DNA of 16,553 bases from Bacillota bacterium. Its GTDB lineage: Bacteria > Bacillota_I > Bacilli_A > Erysipelotrichales > Erysipelotrichaceae. The translations under genes were made by a program, and so were the position numbers. The stretch lies in NCBI GenBank assembly GCA_023388035.1, contig JAEWGY010000105.1, positions 1 through 16,553 of the forward strand, given 5' to 3'. A model generated the notes under the pieces. It was not told the DNA's origin and searched no databases. It saw only the letters and a list, made by a program, of their open reading frames with translations. This document shows positions 1-6,055 of the stretch, piece by piece; positions within the stretch are counted from its first letter, which is position 1, and every line of letters begins with the position of its first letter.

Positions 1-1
1 T

Positions 2-838
2 GCTTATTTTATCTGGTATGGTATTGTAAGATTCTTTATTGAATTTAAACGTACTGATGCCCTTAAAGTAGGTTCTTCTAACTTGTTAATTGCGCAAATT
101 ATCAGTATCCTTTTTGTGATTATTGGAATTATTGGATTTATTGGTTTATTTGATAAATTTATTCCCTCATATAAACCGACTATTATTTTTGATTTAGATG
201 GAACCTTAATTGATTCTAAAATATCAATTCTTAAAACTTATGAATATTTATTCACTAAATATCGTAAAGCTAAGGACTTTAATGAAGCTGTTAAAAAGGA
301 AGTGATTGGACCATCACTTAAAGAAATGTTTAGTAAATATTTTCCTGAACATAATTATCAAGATCTATTACAGGAATATCGTAATTTAAATGAAAAACAC
401 TTTGCTGATTTTGCTAGTCCTATTGATAATGCTTATTATGTTTTAAAAACCTTAAAAGATAATAATTATAAGGTCTTTATTTTCAGCACTAAGATGCATA
501 AGGTTATTGAAGATAATCTTAAAACCTTCAATTTAGCTAATTTTGTTGATGATATTGTCGGTATTGATGATACTAAAAATCCTAAACCAGATGCGGAAGG
601 AATTTATAAGTTACTTACTAAATATCGTTTATCCTTTGATGAAATTATCATGATTGGAGATACTTATTTAGATATTAGAGCTGGTAAGAAAGCGAAGGCC
701 TTCACGATTGCCTGTAATTTTGAAGAAGATAGCATAGAGATGATTTTAAAGGAAAAACCTAATATTTATATTAAGGATCTAAGTGAAATTTTAATAATCT
801 TAGAAAAGAATACTTATTTTAATGCAGATAATATATAA
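2..838 (+). CDS. lgt: Lgt C-terminus fused to PpaX-like HAD phosphatase (5' partial)
   Basis: The reading frame is open from the window edge to the TAA at 836-838, giving 278 residues. The first ~50 residues match the C-terminus of prolipoprotein diacylglyceryl transferase: YGIVRFFIEFKRTD with the conserved arginine, followed by the last membrane helix (about residues 28-50). After a short linker, residues ~59-278 form a HAD-superfamily phosphatase: motif I DLDGT (nucleophile D64, then D66), motif II IFST, a motif III lysine in KNPKPD, and motif IV MIGDTYLD. In Bacillus subtilis lgt and the pyrophosphatase gene ppaX lie in the hprK-lgt-ppaX region, so the HAD part is most likely PpaX-like, hydrolysing pyrophosphate released by HPr kinase/phosphorylase; a phosphoglycolate phosphatase is the alternative. 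Lgt attaches diacylglycerol to lipobox cysteines in the membrane. A TTG at 83 could give a shorter product, but the Lgt sequence runs unbroken upstream of it. Confidence 0.85.
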   Translation, partial: AYFIWYGIVRFFIEFKRTDALKVGSSNLLIAQIISILFVIIGIIGFIGLFDKFIPSYKPTIIFDLDGTLIDSKISILKTYEYLFTKYRKAKDFNEAVKKEVIGPSLKEMFSKYFPEHNYQDLLQEYRNLNEKHFADFASPIDNAYYVLKTLKDNNYKVFIFSTKMHKVIEDNLKTFNLANFVDDIVGIDDTKNPKPDAEGIYKLLTKYRLSFDEIIMIGDTYLDIRAGKKAKAFTIACNFEEDSIEMILKEKPNIYIKDLSEILIILEKNTYFNADNI

Positions 839-857
839 AAAAGCCCTAGGGCTTTTT
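838..857. terminator. Bidirectional terminator between lgt-ppaX and eda
   Basis: The perfect palindrome AAAAAGCCCTAGGGCTTTTT lies between the two converging stop codons and overlaps the 3' end of the aldolase gene by two bases. Its A and T runs give each strand a GC core followed by U residues. The GC part is only three or four pairs, so efficiency may be modest. Confidence 0.75.
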
Positions 858-1491
858 ATTTTCTTGCTTCTTTTACAATTTCTTTAGCATTTTGACACAA
901 TTTAAGAATGGTATCAAATTGTTTATTTTTAATTAATTCTTTTGAAAGCATCCAAGAACCACCACAACAAGCGATTACTTTTTCTTTTAAATAATCCTTA
1001 ACATTTACTTCATTAATACCACCAGTAGGCATAAAGCGTACATTAGTATAAGGAGCGCATAGTGCTTTGATCATTTTAAGACCACCACTTGGTTCTGCAG
1101 GGAAGAATTTGAGAACATTTAAATCAAATTCTAAGGCTCTTTCAATTTCACTAGGTGTAATAGCACCAGGGATTACTAAGATATTCTTTTCTAAGCAATA
1201 TTTAACAACCCTAGGATTAAAACCTGGTGAGACAATAAATTTAGCTCCTGCTTCGATTGCTTCATCAACCTGTTTGGGATTTAAAACCGTTCCGGCGCCT
1301 AATAATAGATCTGGATAATTTTCTGACATAAGTTTCATTGCTTTAAGTGCAGCATCAGTTCTAAAGGTTATTTCTGCACAAGCTAAACCTGATTCCATTA
1401 ACACTCTACCAAGTTCTAGGGCATCATTTTCATCTTCAATAACAACCACCGGTACAATACCACATTCTTCTAAACGTTCTAAGATATCCAT
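856..1491 (-). CDS. eda: KDPG/KHG aldolase (2-keto-3-deoxy-6-phosphogluconate aldolase)
   Basis: The 211-residue product has the usual length of class I KDPG/KHG aldolases, which cleave 2-keto-3-deoxy-6-phosphogluconate to pyruvate and glyceraldehyde 3-phosphate. Visible family motifs are the catalytic glutamate in EITFRT (E40, R44), GAGTVLN, FIVSPGFNP, the Schiff-base lysine in VLKFFPAE (K128), FMPTGGI and CCGGSWM near the end. The ATG at 1489-1491 is preceded by AAAGGAG at good spacing. The gene is transcribed away from the AraC-type regulator at 1635, its likely controller. No other Entner-Doudoroff or uronate gene is in view, so the sugar acid that feeds it is unknown. It reads toward lgt and ends in the shared terminator. 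Confidence 0.93.
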   Translation of the reverse strand: MDILERLEECGIVPVVVIEDENDALELGRVLMESGLACAEITFRTDAALKAMKLMSENYPDLLLGAGTVLNPKQVDEAIEAGAKFIVSPGFNPRVVKYCLEKNILVIPGAITPSEIERALEFDLNVLKFFPAEPSGGLKMIKALCAPYTNVRFMPTGGINEVNVKDYLKEKVIACCGGSWMLSKELIKNKQFDTILKLCQNAKEIVKEARK

Positions 1492-1511
1492 ATTTTCTCC
1501 TTTGCAATATT

Positions 1512-1517
1512 ATTATA
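1512..1517 (-). promoter_or_regulatory. Possible -10 of the eda promoter
   Basis: The minus strand reads TATAAT here, 20 bases before the eda ATG. Transcription would begin near 1505, just before the AAAGGAG ribosome site. No good -35 sits 17 bases upstream (TTTAAT), so activation by the neighbouring AraC-type protein is plausible. Confidence 0.4.
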
Positions 1518-1559
1518 AACAAAAATAATTTAATATTAAAGCATTTCCTTAGGCTTATA

Positions 1560-1606
1560 TTGTACAATTTTTATTTTTTGATAGTTAAAACTTAAAAACT
1601 GTACAA
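1560..1606. repeat. Direct repeat TGTACAA, candidate operator
   Basis: TGTACAA occurs at 1561-1567, within the palindrome TTGTACAA, and again at 1600-1606, 39 bases apart in the same direction. Both lie in the eda/araC-like divergent intergenic region. The second copy coincides with the likely -35 of the regulator gene. AraC-family proteins often bind direct repeats, so these are candidate sites, but this is inferred from position alone. Confidence 0.4.
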
Positions 1607-1628
1607 ATATTTAATTTGATACTATAAT
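1600..1628 (+). promoter_or_regulatory. Promoter of the araC-like gene (leaderless layout)
   Basis: TGTACA (1600-1605), a 17-base spacer and a perfect TATAAT (1623-1628). The expected start of transcription, seven bases past the hexamer, is the A of the ATG at 1635. No ribosome site is present. Confidence 0.6.
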
Positions 1629-1634
1629 TAAATT

Positions 1635-2846
1635 ATGTTAAGAGATGAGGTTCTGAATTTTTCTTTAAATTTATTTGATCACTTAAAAATTAAATATCAA
1701 ATTCTTAATTCCACTCTAAAGTTAGATGATAATTTTGATTATGGTCTAAGACTTGCGCTTGGTATTAAAGATCGCTTAGATCAATTTTTAAGTACAAAAT
1801 ATTTAACTAAATTAAAAAAGCAGCGAGAAGTTTTAATCATTGAAGATGAATTTGATTGTAATTATATTTTAATTCCAGCAAGCAACCTAAAAGAAGCGAT
1901 TATTTTAATTGGTCCGATTAGATTTACGGCGATTAATAATAATAAAATTAAGAATATTATTGATCGTTTAAGCTTACCAAATACTTATTTCTCTTATTTA
2001 ACACAGTATTTTCAAACTATTAGTGTGATTAATGATAAAAATCATTTTTTTAAATATTTAAATTGCTTAGTTGAACATTTATTTGCACCACATAGTTATA
2101 TTATTAGAAATGTTAAGGTATTTAGTGATTTTAATAAACACTTTGATGAAATTAATCCTGATAGTAATCCTGAAACCCTTAAAATTATCAAGGCTAGATA
2201 TGAGAAGGAACAGGAATTAATGGAAGCAATTAGTGTTGGTGATATTAATAAAGCTAAAGAGCTTTTAACTTATTATGAACATCCTAAAAGATTAAAGGAT
2301 CAATTAAGAGACTCTAAGAATTTTCTAATTATTGATAATACCCTTTTTCGTAAGGCGGCTCAAATAGCCAGTGTTCATCCCATCTATCTTGATGAGATAT
2401 CATCTAAATTTGCTTATAAAATTGAAATGATTAGAAATCTTGATGATGCGAAAAGATTAAGGATTAAGATGCTAGAGGAATATTGTCATCTTGTTGCGAA
2501 TATGTCAGTTAAAGGCTATTCTTCAAATATTTCCAAAGTGATAAATTATATCATGTTACATTTAAATGAAGATCTAAGTTTAAACTACCTATCAACTAAA
2601 TTTCATATTAATCCATCATATTTATCTGATCGTTTTAAAAAAGAAGTAGGTATCAATTTAATTGATTTCATCAATAAAAAAAGAATTGAACATGCTGTGT
2701 ACTTAATTAATATTGGTAATAATTCACTTCAAAGCATCGGTGAATTATGTGGTTTTGATAACTATTCTTACTTTGTAAGAACCTTTAAAAGATATGCTAA
2801 AATTACTCCTAGCGCATTTAAAAAACAATCAATTAAAAAAATGTAA
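1635..2846 (+). CDS. AraC/XylS-family transcriptional regulator
   Basis: The protein has 403 residues. The C-terminal ~100 residues (about 302-397) are a two-helix-turn-helix AraC DNA-binding domain, with LSLNYLSTKFHINPSYLSDRFKKE-type first HTH and the family signature around IGELCGFDNYSYFVRTFKRY near the end. The first ~290 residues are a sensory region not recognised here; its LIGPI stretch resembles N-terminal domains of other Firmicutes AraC proteins, and no membrane helix is evident. The gene is divergent from the KDPG aldolase, which is its most likely target, and is followed 70 bases later by the YczE-like gene. No ribosome site precedes the ATG, but a good -10 lies seven bases upstream, suggesting a leaderless message. 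The effector is unknown. Confidence 0.85.
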   Translation: MLRDEVLNFSLNLFDHLKIKYQILNSTLKLDDNFDYGLRLALGIKDRLDQFLSTKYLTKLKKQREVLIIEDEFDCNYILIPASNLKEAIILIGPIRFTAINNNKIKNIIDRLSLPNTYFSYLTQYFQTISVINDKNHFFKYLNCLVEHLFAPHSYIIRNVKVFSDFNKHFDEINPDSNPETLKIIKARYEKEQELMEAISVGDINKAKELLTYYEHPKRLKDQLRDSKNFLIIDNTLFRKAAQIASVHPIYLDEISSKFAYKIEMIRNLDDAKRLRIKMLEEYCHLVANMSVKGYSSNISKVINYIMLHLNEDLSLNYLSTKFHINPSYLSDRFKKEVGINLIDFINKKRIEHAVYLINIGNNSLQSIGELCGFDNYSYFVRTFKRYAKITPSAFKKQSIKKM

Positions 2847-2880
2847 GCATAATTTATTTTAAGTAATTTATCATAATACA

Positions 2881-2910
2881 TTTACTGATTTTAAAGGACT
2901 ATGTTATTAT
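2881..2910 (+). promoter_or_regulatory. Extended -10 promoter of the yczE-like gene (leaderless layout)
   Basis: TGT-TATTAT (TG at 2902, hexamer 2905-2910) forms an extended -10, with a weak TTTACT at 2881-2886. The predicted start of transcription is 2917, the A of the ATG. An AAAGGA at about 2893 is too far upstream (and would not be transcribed) to be the ribosome site. Confidence 0.5.
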
Positions 2911-2916
2911 ATTTCT

Positions 2917-3519
2917 ATGACTTTTAAAAAATATAACACAAAAAACATTACATTCTTTATTATTGGTTCGATTATGATCGGAATAGCACTAGCTTTATTT
3001 ACTGGTTCTTTATGGGGTGCTGATCCTTTAACTAGTATCTTTGGCTTAGTTTATCAAAAACAGCAGTTTTTCACCCAAGGCATGATTATTAATATTATTT
3101 CTATGATTATGATTTTAATTGTTGCGCTTATAGATTATAAAGAATTAGGTCTAGGAACTATTGCCGCTCCCTTTATTGTTAATGCTGTAGTTGACTTAGT
3201 AAATAAGGTGATTACTTTCTCTAATAATAGAATGGAGAATATTATTTATCTACCCTTTGGTTTAATTTTACTTTCACTCGGTGCTGCTTTTTGTATTGTT
3301 GCTGGAATTGGAAAATCAGCCTACGATTCACTTATAATGGCAATAGCTAATAAATTTAAAACAAGCTATTCATTTATTCGCTATCCCTTAGATATCATCT
3401 TTGCCATTATCGTGCTTATCTTAGGAGGTACAATTGGTATATGGAATATTTTAGTTATTTTTTTAGTGGGACCACTAGTTGATCTATTTATTTGGCTTAT
3501 TAAAAAATTTCTTTATTAA
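2917..3519 (+). CDS. YczE/YitT-like integral membrane protein
   Basis: The 200-residue protein is largely hydrophobic, with about five membrane helices (roughly residues 11-31, 54-73, 80-96, 109-130 and 158-198 as a longer stretch). The GADPLTSIFGLVYQ motif after the first helix and the spacing of IGKSAYDSLIMAIANKF match the YczE/YyaS/YitT family (COG2364), a widespread group of Firmicutes membrane proteins with no settled biochemical role. In Bacillus yczE has been linked to secondary-metabolite production, but that role is not implied here. It lies 70 bases after the AraC-type gene in the same direction and has its own probable promoter, so co-transcription is possible but not required. No ribosome site is visible. 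Confidence 0.75.
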   Translation: MTFKKYNTKNITFFIIGSIMIGIALALFTGSLWGADPLTSIFGLVYQKQQFFTQGMIINIISMIMILIVALIDYKELGLGTIAAPFIVNAVVDLVNKVITFSNNRMENIIYLPFGLILLSLGAAFCIVAGIGKSAYDSLIMAIANKFKTSYSFIRYPLDIIFAIIVLILGGTIGIWNILVIFLVGPLVDLFIWLIKKFLY

Positions 3520-3525
3520 TAACTA

Positions 3526-3550
3526 ATCAAATAAAAAAATTATTTTTTGA
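3526..3550 (+). terminator. Weak AT-only hairpin after the yczE-like gene
   Basis: ATCAAA at about 3526 pairs with TTTGAT ending near 3551, around A and T runs. There is no GC core and the inner pairing is imperfect, so it is only a possible terminator. Confidence 0.25.
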
Positions 3551-3560
3551 TAAAAAAGTC

Positions 3561-3589
3561 TTTACAAACAGGCTCCTATAAGGTAATAT
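3561..3589 (+). promoter_or_regulatory. Promoter of tRNA cluster 1
   Basis: TTTACA (3561-3566), exactly 17 bases, then TAATAT (3584-3589), 29 bases before the first tRNA. It fits a housekeeping sigma-A promoter. Confidence 0.6.
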
Positions 3590-3617
3590 ATAGTAGCTAG
3601 CTTTTTAAGACTAGTTT

Positions 3618-3693
3618 GTCCCGGTAGCTCAGGCGGTAGAGCAACTGACTTTTAATCAGTGGGTCGAAGGTTCGAGTCCTTTCCGGGACACCA
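3618..3693 (+). tRNA. tRNA-Lys (TTT)
   Basis: 76 bases. The acceptor arm GTCCCGG pairs with CCGGGAC, followed by A and an encoded CCA. The anticodon stem ACTGA/TCAGT encloses loop CTTTTAA, anticodon TTT. It is the first gene of a five-tRNA cluster. Confidence 0.97.
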
Positions 3694-3703
3694 CTTAACA
3701 TTT

Positions 3704-3779
3704 TGGGATGTAGCCAAGCGGTAAGGCAAGGGACTTTGACTCCCTCATTGCACTGGTTCGAATCCAGTCATCCCAGCCA
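3704..3779 (+). tRNA. tRNA-Gln (TTG)
   Basis: 76 bases. Acceptor TGGGATG/CATCCCA, discriminator G, encoded CCA. Anticodon stem AGGGA/TCCCT with loop CTTTGAC, anticodon TTG. Cluster 1, second gene. Confidence 0.97.
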
Positions 3780-3793
3780 TCTTTAAATAACAT

Positions 3794-3869
3794 GGAGGCT
3801 TAGCTCAGTTGGGAGAGCATCTGCCTTACAAGCAGAGGGTCAGCGGTTCGAGCCCGTTAGCCTCCACCA
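3794..3869 (+). tRNA. tRNA-Val (TAC)
   Basis: 76 bases. Acceptor GGAGGCT/AGCCTCC, discriminator A, encoded CCA. Anticodon stem TCTGC/GCAGA with loop CTTACAA, anticodon TAC. Cluster 1, third gene. Confidence 0.97.
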
Positions 3870-3870
3870 T

Positions 3871-3946
3871 GCCGACTTAGCTCAATCGGTAGAGCAACTG
3901 ATTTGTAATCAGTAGGTTGTGGGTTCAAGTCCTATAGTCGGCACCA
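3871..3946 (+). tRNA. tRNA-Thr (TGT)
   Basis: 76 bases, one base after tRNA-Val. Acceptor GCCGACT/AGTCGGC, discriminator A, encoded CCA. Anticodon stem ACTGA/TCAGT with loop TTTGTAA, anticodon TGT. Confidence 0.97.
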
Positions 3947-3956
3947 CTCCTTTGAT

Positions 3957-4041
3957 GGAGAAGTAGCGAAGTGGCCAAACGCGGTTGACTGTAAATCAAT
4001 TCTCTACGAGTTCGGTGGTTCGAATCCGCCCTTCTCCACCA
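3957..4041 (+). tRNA. tRNA-Tyr (GTA)
   Basis: 85 bases with a long variable arm. Acceptor GGAGAAG/CTTCTCC, discriminator A, encoded CCA. Anticodon stem TTGA/TCAA with loop CTGTAAA, anticodon GTA. It is the last gene of cluster 1; the terminator follows at 4069. Confidence 0.96.
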
Positions 4042-4066
4042 TCTCTCACTTTTATAAATATCGACA

Positions 4067-4714
4067 TTAAAAAAGTCCCTTAGGGACTTTTTTATGTATA
4101 TCATCAACAATAACCAAGGCATTAAACATAGGTCTTTCAACTTTATTATTAGTTACAATCTTACCATCAACAATCATTTCACTAGATCCACCACCATCAA
4201 GTAATATAATGATTAAAGGATCTTTTAAAAATTCCTTTACGAATAATTTTATATCAAAGCTATTTAAACCAGGTTCATGCACTAAAAAATAGAAGGTTTC
4301 TTTAGTATAAATAAGATAGGTATGTCTTTTATAATTATTAAGTAGCTTTGACTTATCGACTATTGCCTTAGATAATAGATAATGGTCTTTTTTTAAATCG
4401 AAGATGGCAGCTGGAGAAAAGCCGCACTTAGAATTAGGGAAATCATTTTTAGTAAAGTCACCATAATAAAGTTTATGGTTATGGATAACACAGTCAAGTA
4501 TATCATCTTTATCATAGATATAATTAAACTTATTTCCCTGTGAGCGACCTAAATTATAGCTTGCAAAGTAATTACAATTAATTGCTGCTTTAACTCCTTT
4601 AGTAAATGTACTAAGTTTTGCTTTTTCCTTTGATTGATAATGAAGCAGGCATTCATCTTCAGCTTTTTGATATAGGTATATATAAGTATTGTAATATTTT
4701 AATTTTTGATACAT
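4067..4714 (-). CDS. Phosphodiester glycosidase (NAGPA-like) domain protein
   Basis: The 215-residue product ends in the hallmark of the phosphodiester glycosidase / NAGPA-like domain: LDGGGSSEM (172-180), then a short hairpin and ERPMFNALVI. An upstream INCNYF (45-50) corresponds to the family's usual INGGFF-type site. Characterised members cleave a sugar from a phosphodiester-linked substrate, and many bacterial members act on exported polysaccharides. No signal peptide or membrane helix is present, which is odd for that role and suggests a cytoplasmic substrate or a different start. The ATG at 4712-4714 has only a weak AAGAAAG upstream. No clear promoter was found, so it may be read from the dtxR-cyclo-ligase transcript through the 384-base gap. 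The substrate is unknown. Confidence 0.75.
   Translation of the reverse strand: MYQKLKYYNTYIYLYQKAEDECLLHYQSKEKAKLSTFTKGVKAAINCNYFASYNLGRSQGNKFNYIYDKDDILDCVIHNHKLYYGDFTKNDFPNSKCGFSPAAIFDLKKDHYLLSKAIVDKSKLLNNYKRHTYLIYTKETFYFLVHEPGLNSFDIKLFVKEFLKDPLIIILLDGGGSSEMIVDGKIVTNNKVERPMFNALVIVDDIHKKVPKGLF
4069..4093. terminator. Bidirectional terminator, also coding on the minus strand
   Basis: AAAAAAGTCCC and GGGACTTTTTT form an 11-pair stem around TTA, with U runs on both strands. It ends tRNA cluster 1. On the minus strand it lies inside the last codons of the converging gene, encoding its final residues KVPKGLF. Confidence 0.85.
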
Positions 4715-5098
4715 AGGATACTTTCTTATTTGAGCTAAAATAATTTGTGATTAAATTTTATTATCTTTTACTTATTATTTTAGTTTTAGCTTCACTTATG
4801 ATAATTTAAATACAATTTACCAATAAATCTCCTAAACTTTAGCTTCGTGAGATGAATTGGCAGGCATAATTTTATTTTAATGATAAAATAAAAATAAGAA
4901 ATTAAATAGTGGCAGTCATAATAAATACTTACTGCAGTAAATAGCATAAGATAAATAAAACATTTAGTAGGATAGGAACTATCCGAATTTACGCTTGTGG
5001 ACTTTGTGTAAGACGTTTTGATTTTTAGAAATAAAACGATAAATGCAGTAAAGGATGAAGTAAGAAGCACCTATACTTTAACATAGAGTGTAGTTCAC
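4715..5098. other. 384-base gap without a convincing gene; dense hairpins, possible structured RNA
   Basis: Six local inverted repeats lie within 4820-5090. They are 4820-4860 (CCAAT + ATCTC paired with GAGAT + ATTGG across a 2x2 internal loop); 4870-4893 (perfect 10-pair AT stem, loop ATGA); 4929-4940 (TTACTGCAGTAA); 4970-4984 (GGATAG-GAA-CTATCC); 5014-5038 (10 pairs with one bulge, loop TTAG); and 5068-5090 (CAC+CTAT paired with ATAG+GTG). A GTG-started 92-codon frame on the minus strand (4792-5070) has no good ribosome site and no recognisable protein features. The region does not show tmRNA, RNase P or T-box signatures that I can recognise, and no strand can be assigned. Confidence 0.4.
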
Positions 5099-5103
5099 TT
5101 ATA
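4791..5103. repeat. 9-base direct repeat TTCACTTAT flanking the hairpin-rich gap
   Basis: TTCACTTAT occurs at 4791-4799 and 5095-5103. The copies bracket almost exactly the structured gap, and the right copy includes the cyclo-ligase stop codon. The spacing resembles a target-site duplication, but no terminal inverted repeats lie just inside, so chance remains possible. Confidence 0.35.
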
Positions 5104-5620
5104 CTGCAATAATATCATCTAGCTTAATATCATGAGCTTCACTAAAATCAACATCAAGCTCACATTCCTTTAAGGCAATACCGATTGTAGGAATTTTATT
5201 GACACTAAGATATCGATCATAGAAGGCCTTACCATAGCCTAAACGGTATTTTTGATAATAAGCAAGGCAGGGGATGATAATTAAATCAGGTTTTAATATT
5301 TCCTTATCGGTTGAAATTGGAATATTATATTTACCATTTAAATGAGTACCGCTAAACTTATTGAAAATTAGCTCATCTTCATCATTAATATTAGGTAGTA
5401 AAAAAAGCTTATTTTTTAAATTTAATAAACTTAAGATTGATAATTCATTTTTGATTGGATAATAAATTGCTACTTTATAGGCTTTAATAAAAAGGGGATG
5501 ATTTATAATTTGCTTATATAAAATCATCTCCTTTTCTTTAATTAAAGTAGAATTCTCTTTGAGTTTACTCGCCTTCATTTGAATCATCATTCTTAGCTCT
5601 TTTTTTAATTTGTTCTTCAT
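5099..5620 (-). CDS. 5-formyltetrahydrofolate cyclo-ligase
   Basis: The 173-residue product matches the cytoplasmic ATP-dependent enzyme (MTHFS family) that converts 5-formyl-THF to 5,10-methenyl-THF, returning a storage folate to one-carbon metabolism. Motifs in order are a basic N-terminal helix, VAIYYPIKNEL, LFLLPNI, GKYNIPIS, the DLIIIPCLAY strand and the ATP/phosphate loop RLGYGKAFYDRYL (126-138). The start at 5618-5620 is fixed by AAAGGAG four bases upstream. It lies inside the 3' end of the upstream regulator gene, with 56 bases overlapping in another frame, so the two are probably translationally coupled. A DtxR-type partner is not usual for this enzyme. The hairpin-rich gap follows. 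Confidence 0.92.
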   Translation of the reverse strand: MKNKLKKELRMMIQMKASKLKENSTLIKEKEMILYKQIINHPLFIKAYKVAIYYPIKNELSILSLLNLKNKLFLLPNINDEDELIFNKFSGTHLNGKYNIPISTDKEILKPDLIIIPCLAYYQKYRLGYGKAFYDRYLSVNKIPTIGIALKECELDVDFSEAHDIKLDDIIAV

Positions 5621-5972
5621 AAAACTCCTTTAAGATACTATAACTTTCCTCGGATAAATAATGTTCAATCTTACAAGCGTCTTTTAATGCGGTACTTTTA
5701 GAAACACCAAGAGCAATTAAAAGTTCACTAAGAACAATATGTCTTTCATAGATCCTTTGAGCTAGCTTTAATCCCTTACGACTTAATTTAATATAGCGTT
5801 GGTTTAAGATTTTAACATAGTTTAAATCTTTTAATTCCTTAAGTGCAATTGAGACTGAAGATCTACGAAATTTAAGTTGTTTAGCGATATCAACAGAGCG
5901 AATATATCTTTTTTCTAATAATAGAATATAGATACACTCAAGATAATTCTCAATCATTTCCCTTTCTACCAT
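5565..5972 (-). CDS. DtxR/MntR-family metal-dependent regulator
   Basis: The 135-residue product has the N-terminal winged helix (RSVDIAKQLKFRRSSVSIAL as recognition region) and the metal-binding dimerisation domain of DtxR/MntR repressors, and lacks the SH3-like domain, as in MntR. Aligned by eye to Bacillus MntR, ligands E11, H77, E102 and H103 are kept as E12, H78, E103 and H104. MntR E99 is replaced by C100, as in the DtxR/IdeR site, and MntR D8 by N9. It may therefore sense iron or another metal and not only manganese. It is divergent from mgtC, a natural target, and overlaps the cyclo-ligase. The ATG fits a leaderless start, but an ATG at codon 6 preceded by AAAGGG is an alternative. 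Confidence 0.85.
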   Translation of the reverse strand: MVEREMIENYLECIYILLLEKRYIRSVDIAKQLKFRRSSVSIALKELKDLNYVKILNQRYIKLSRKGLKLAQRIYERHIVLSELLIALGVSKSTALKDACKIEHYLSEESYSILKEFYEEQIKKRAKNDDSNEGE

Positions 5973-5978
5973 GTATCA

Positions 5979-5987
5979 ATTCTAACA
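5979..5987 (-). promoter_or_regulatory. Extended -10 promoter of the dtxR-like gene (leaderless layout)
   Basis: The minus strand reads TGT-TAGAAT, with the hexamer at 5984-5979. The hexamer is followed by six bases and then the ATG at 5972, so transcription should start at the A of the start codon. The -35 is weak (TTTTCT). Confidence 0.5.
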
Positions 5988-6023
5988 CTAAAAGATAAAA
6001 AAGAAAAGATATAAAGTTTTTTA

Positions 6024-6032
6024 TGCTACAAT
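6024..6032 (+). promoter_or_regulatory. Extended -10 promoter of mgtC
   Basis: TGC-TACAAT, with the hexamer at 6027-6032. Start of transcription is expected near 6039, giving a ~17-base leader with an AGGGGGT ribosome site before the ATG at 6056. The palindrome-like ACAATATTGT at 6029-6038 overlaps the hexamer and could be an operator. Confidence 0.5.
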
Positions 6033-6055
6033 ATTGTGCATGATAGGGGGTAATA

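Noticed and set aside
3925..4140. 71-codon minus-strand frame across tRNA-Tyr and tRNA-Thr
   Set aside because: It is antisense to two clear tRNA genes and to a terminator; such frames are a common artefact at tRNA arrays.
4792..5070. 92-codon GTG-started frame on the minus strand in the hairpin-rich gap
   Set aside because: It has no ribosome site, no recognisable protein features and a composition explained by AT-rich hairpins. It was kept only as an alternative reading of the region.
4715..5098. 6S RNA, suggested by the neighbouring 5-FTHF cyclo-ligase gene as in gamma-proteobacteria
   Set aside because: The gap is downstream, not upstream, of the cyclo-ligase gene, and its hairpins are many and short, unlike the single long stem with a central bubble of 6S RNA.
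4791..5103. Insertion sequence or MITE between the TTCACTTAT repeats
   Set aside because: The ends inside the 9-base repeats are not inverted copies of each other and no transposase remnant is visible. One direct repeat pair alone does not establish a mobile element.
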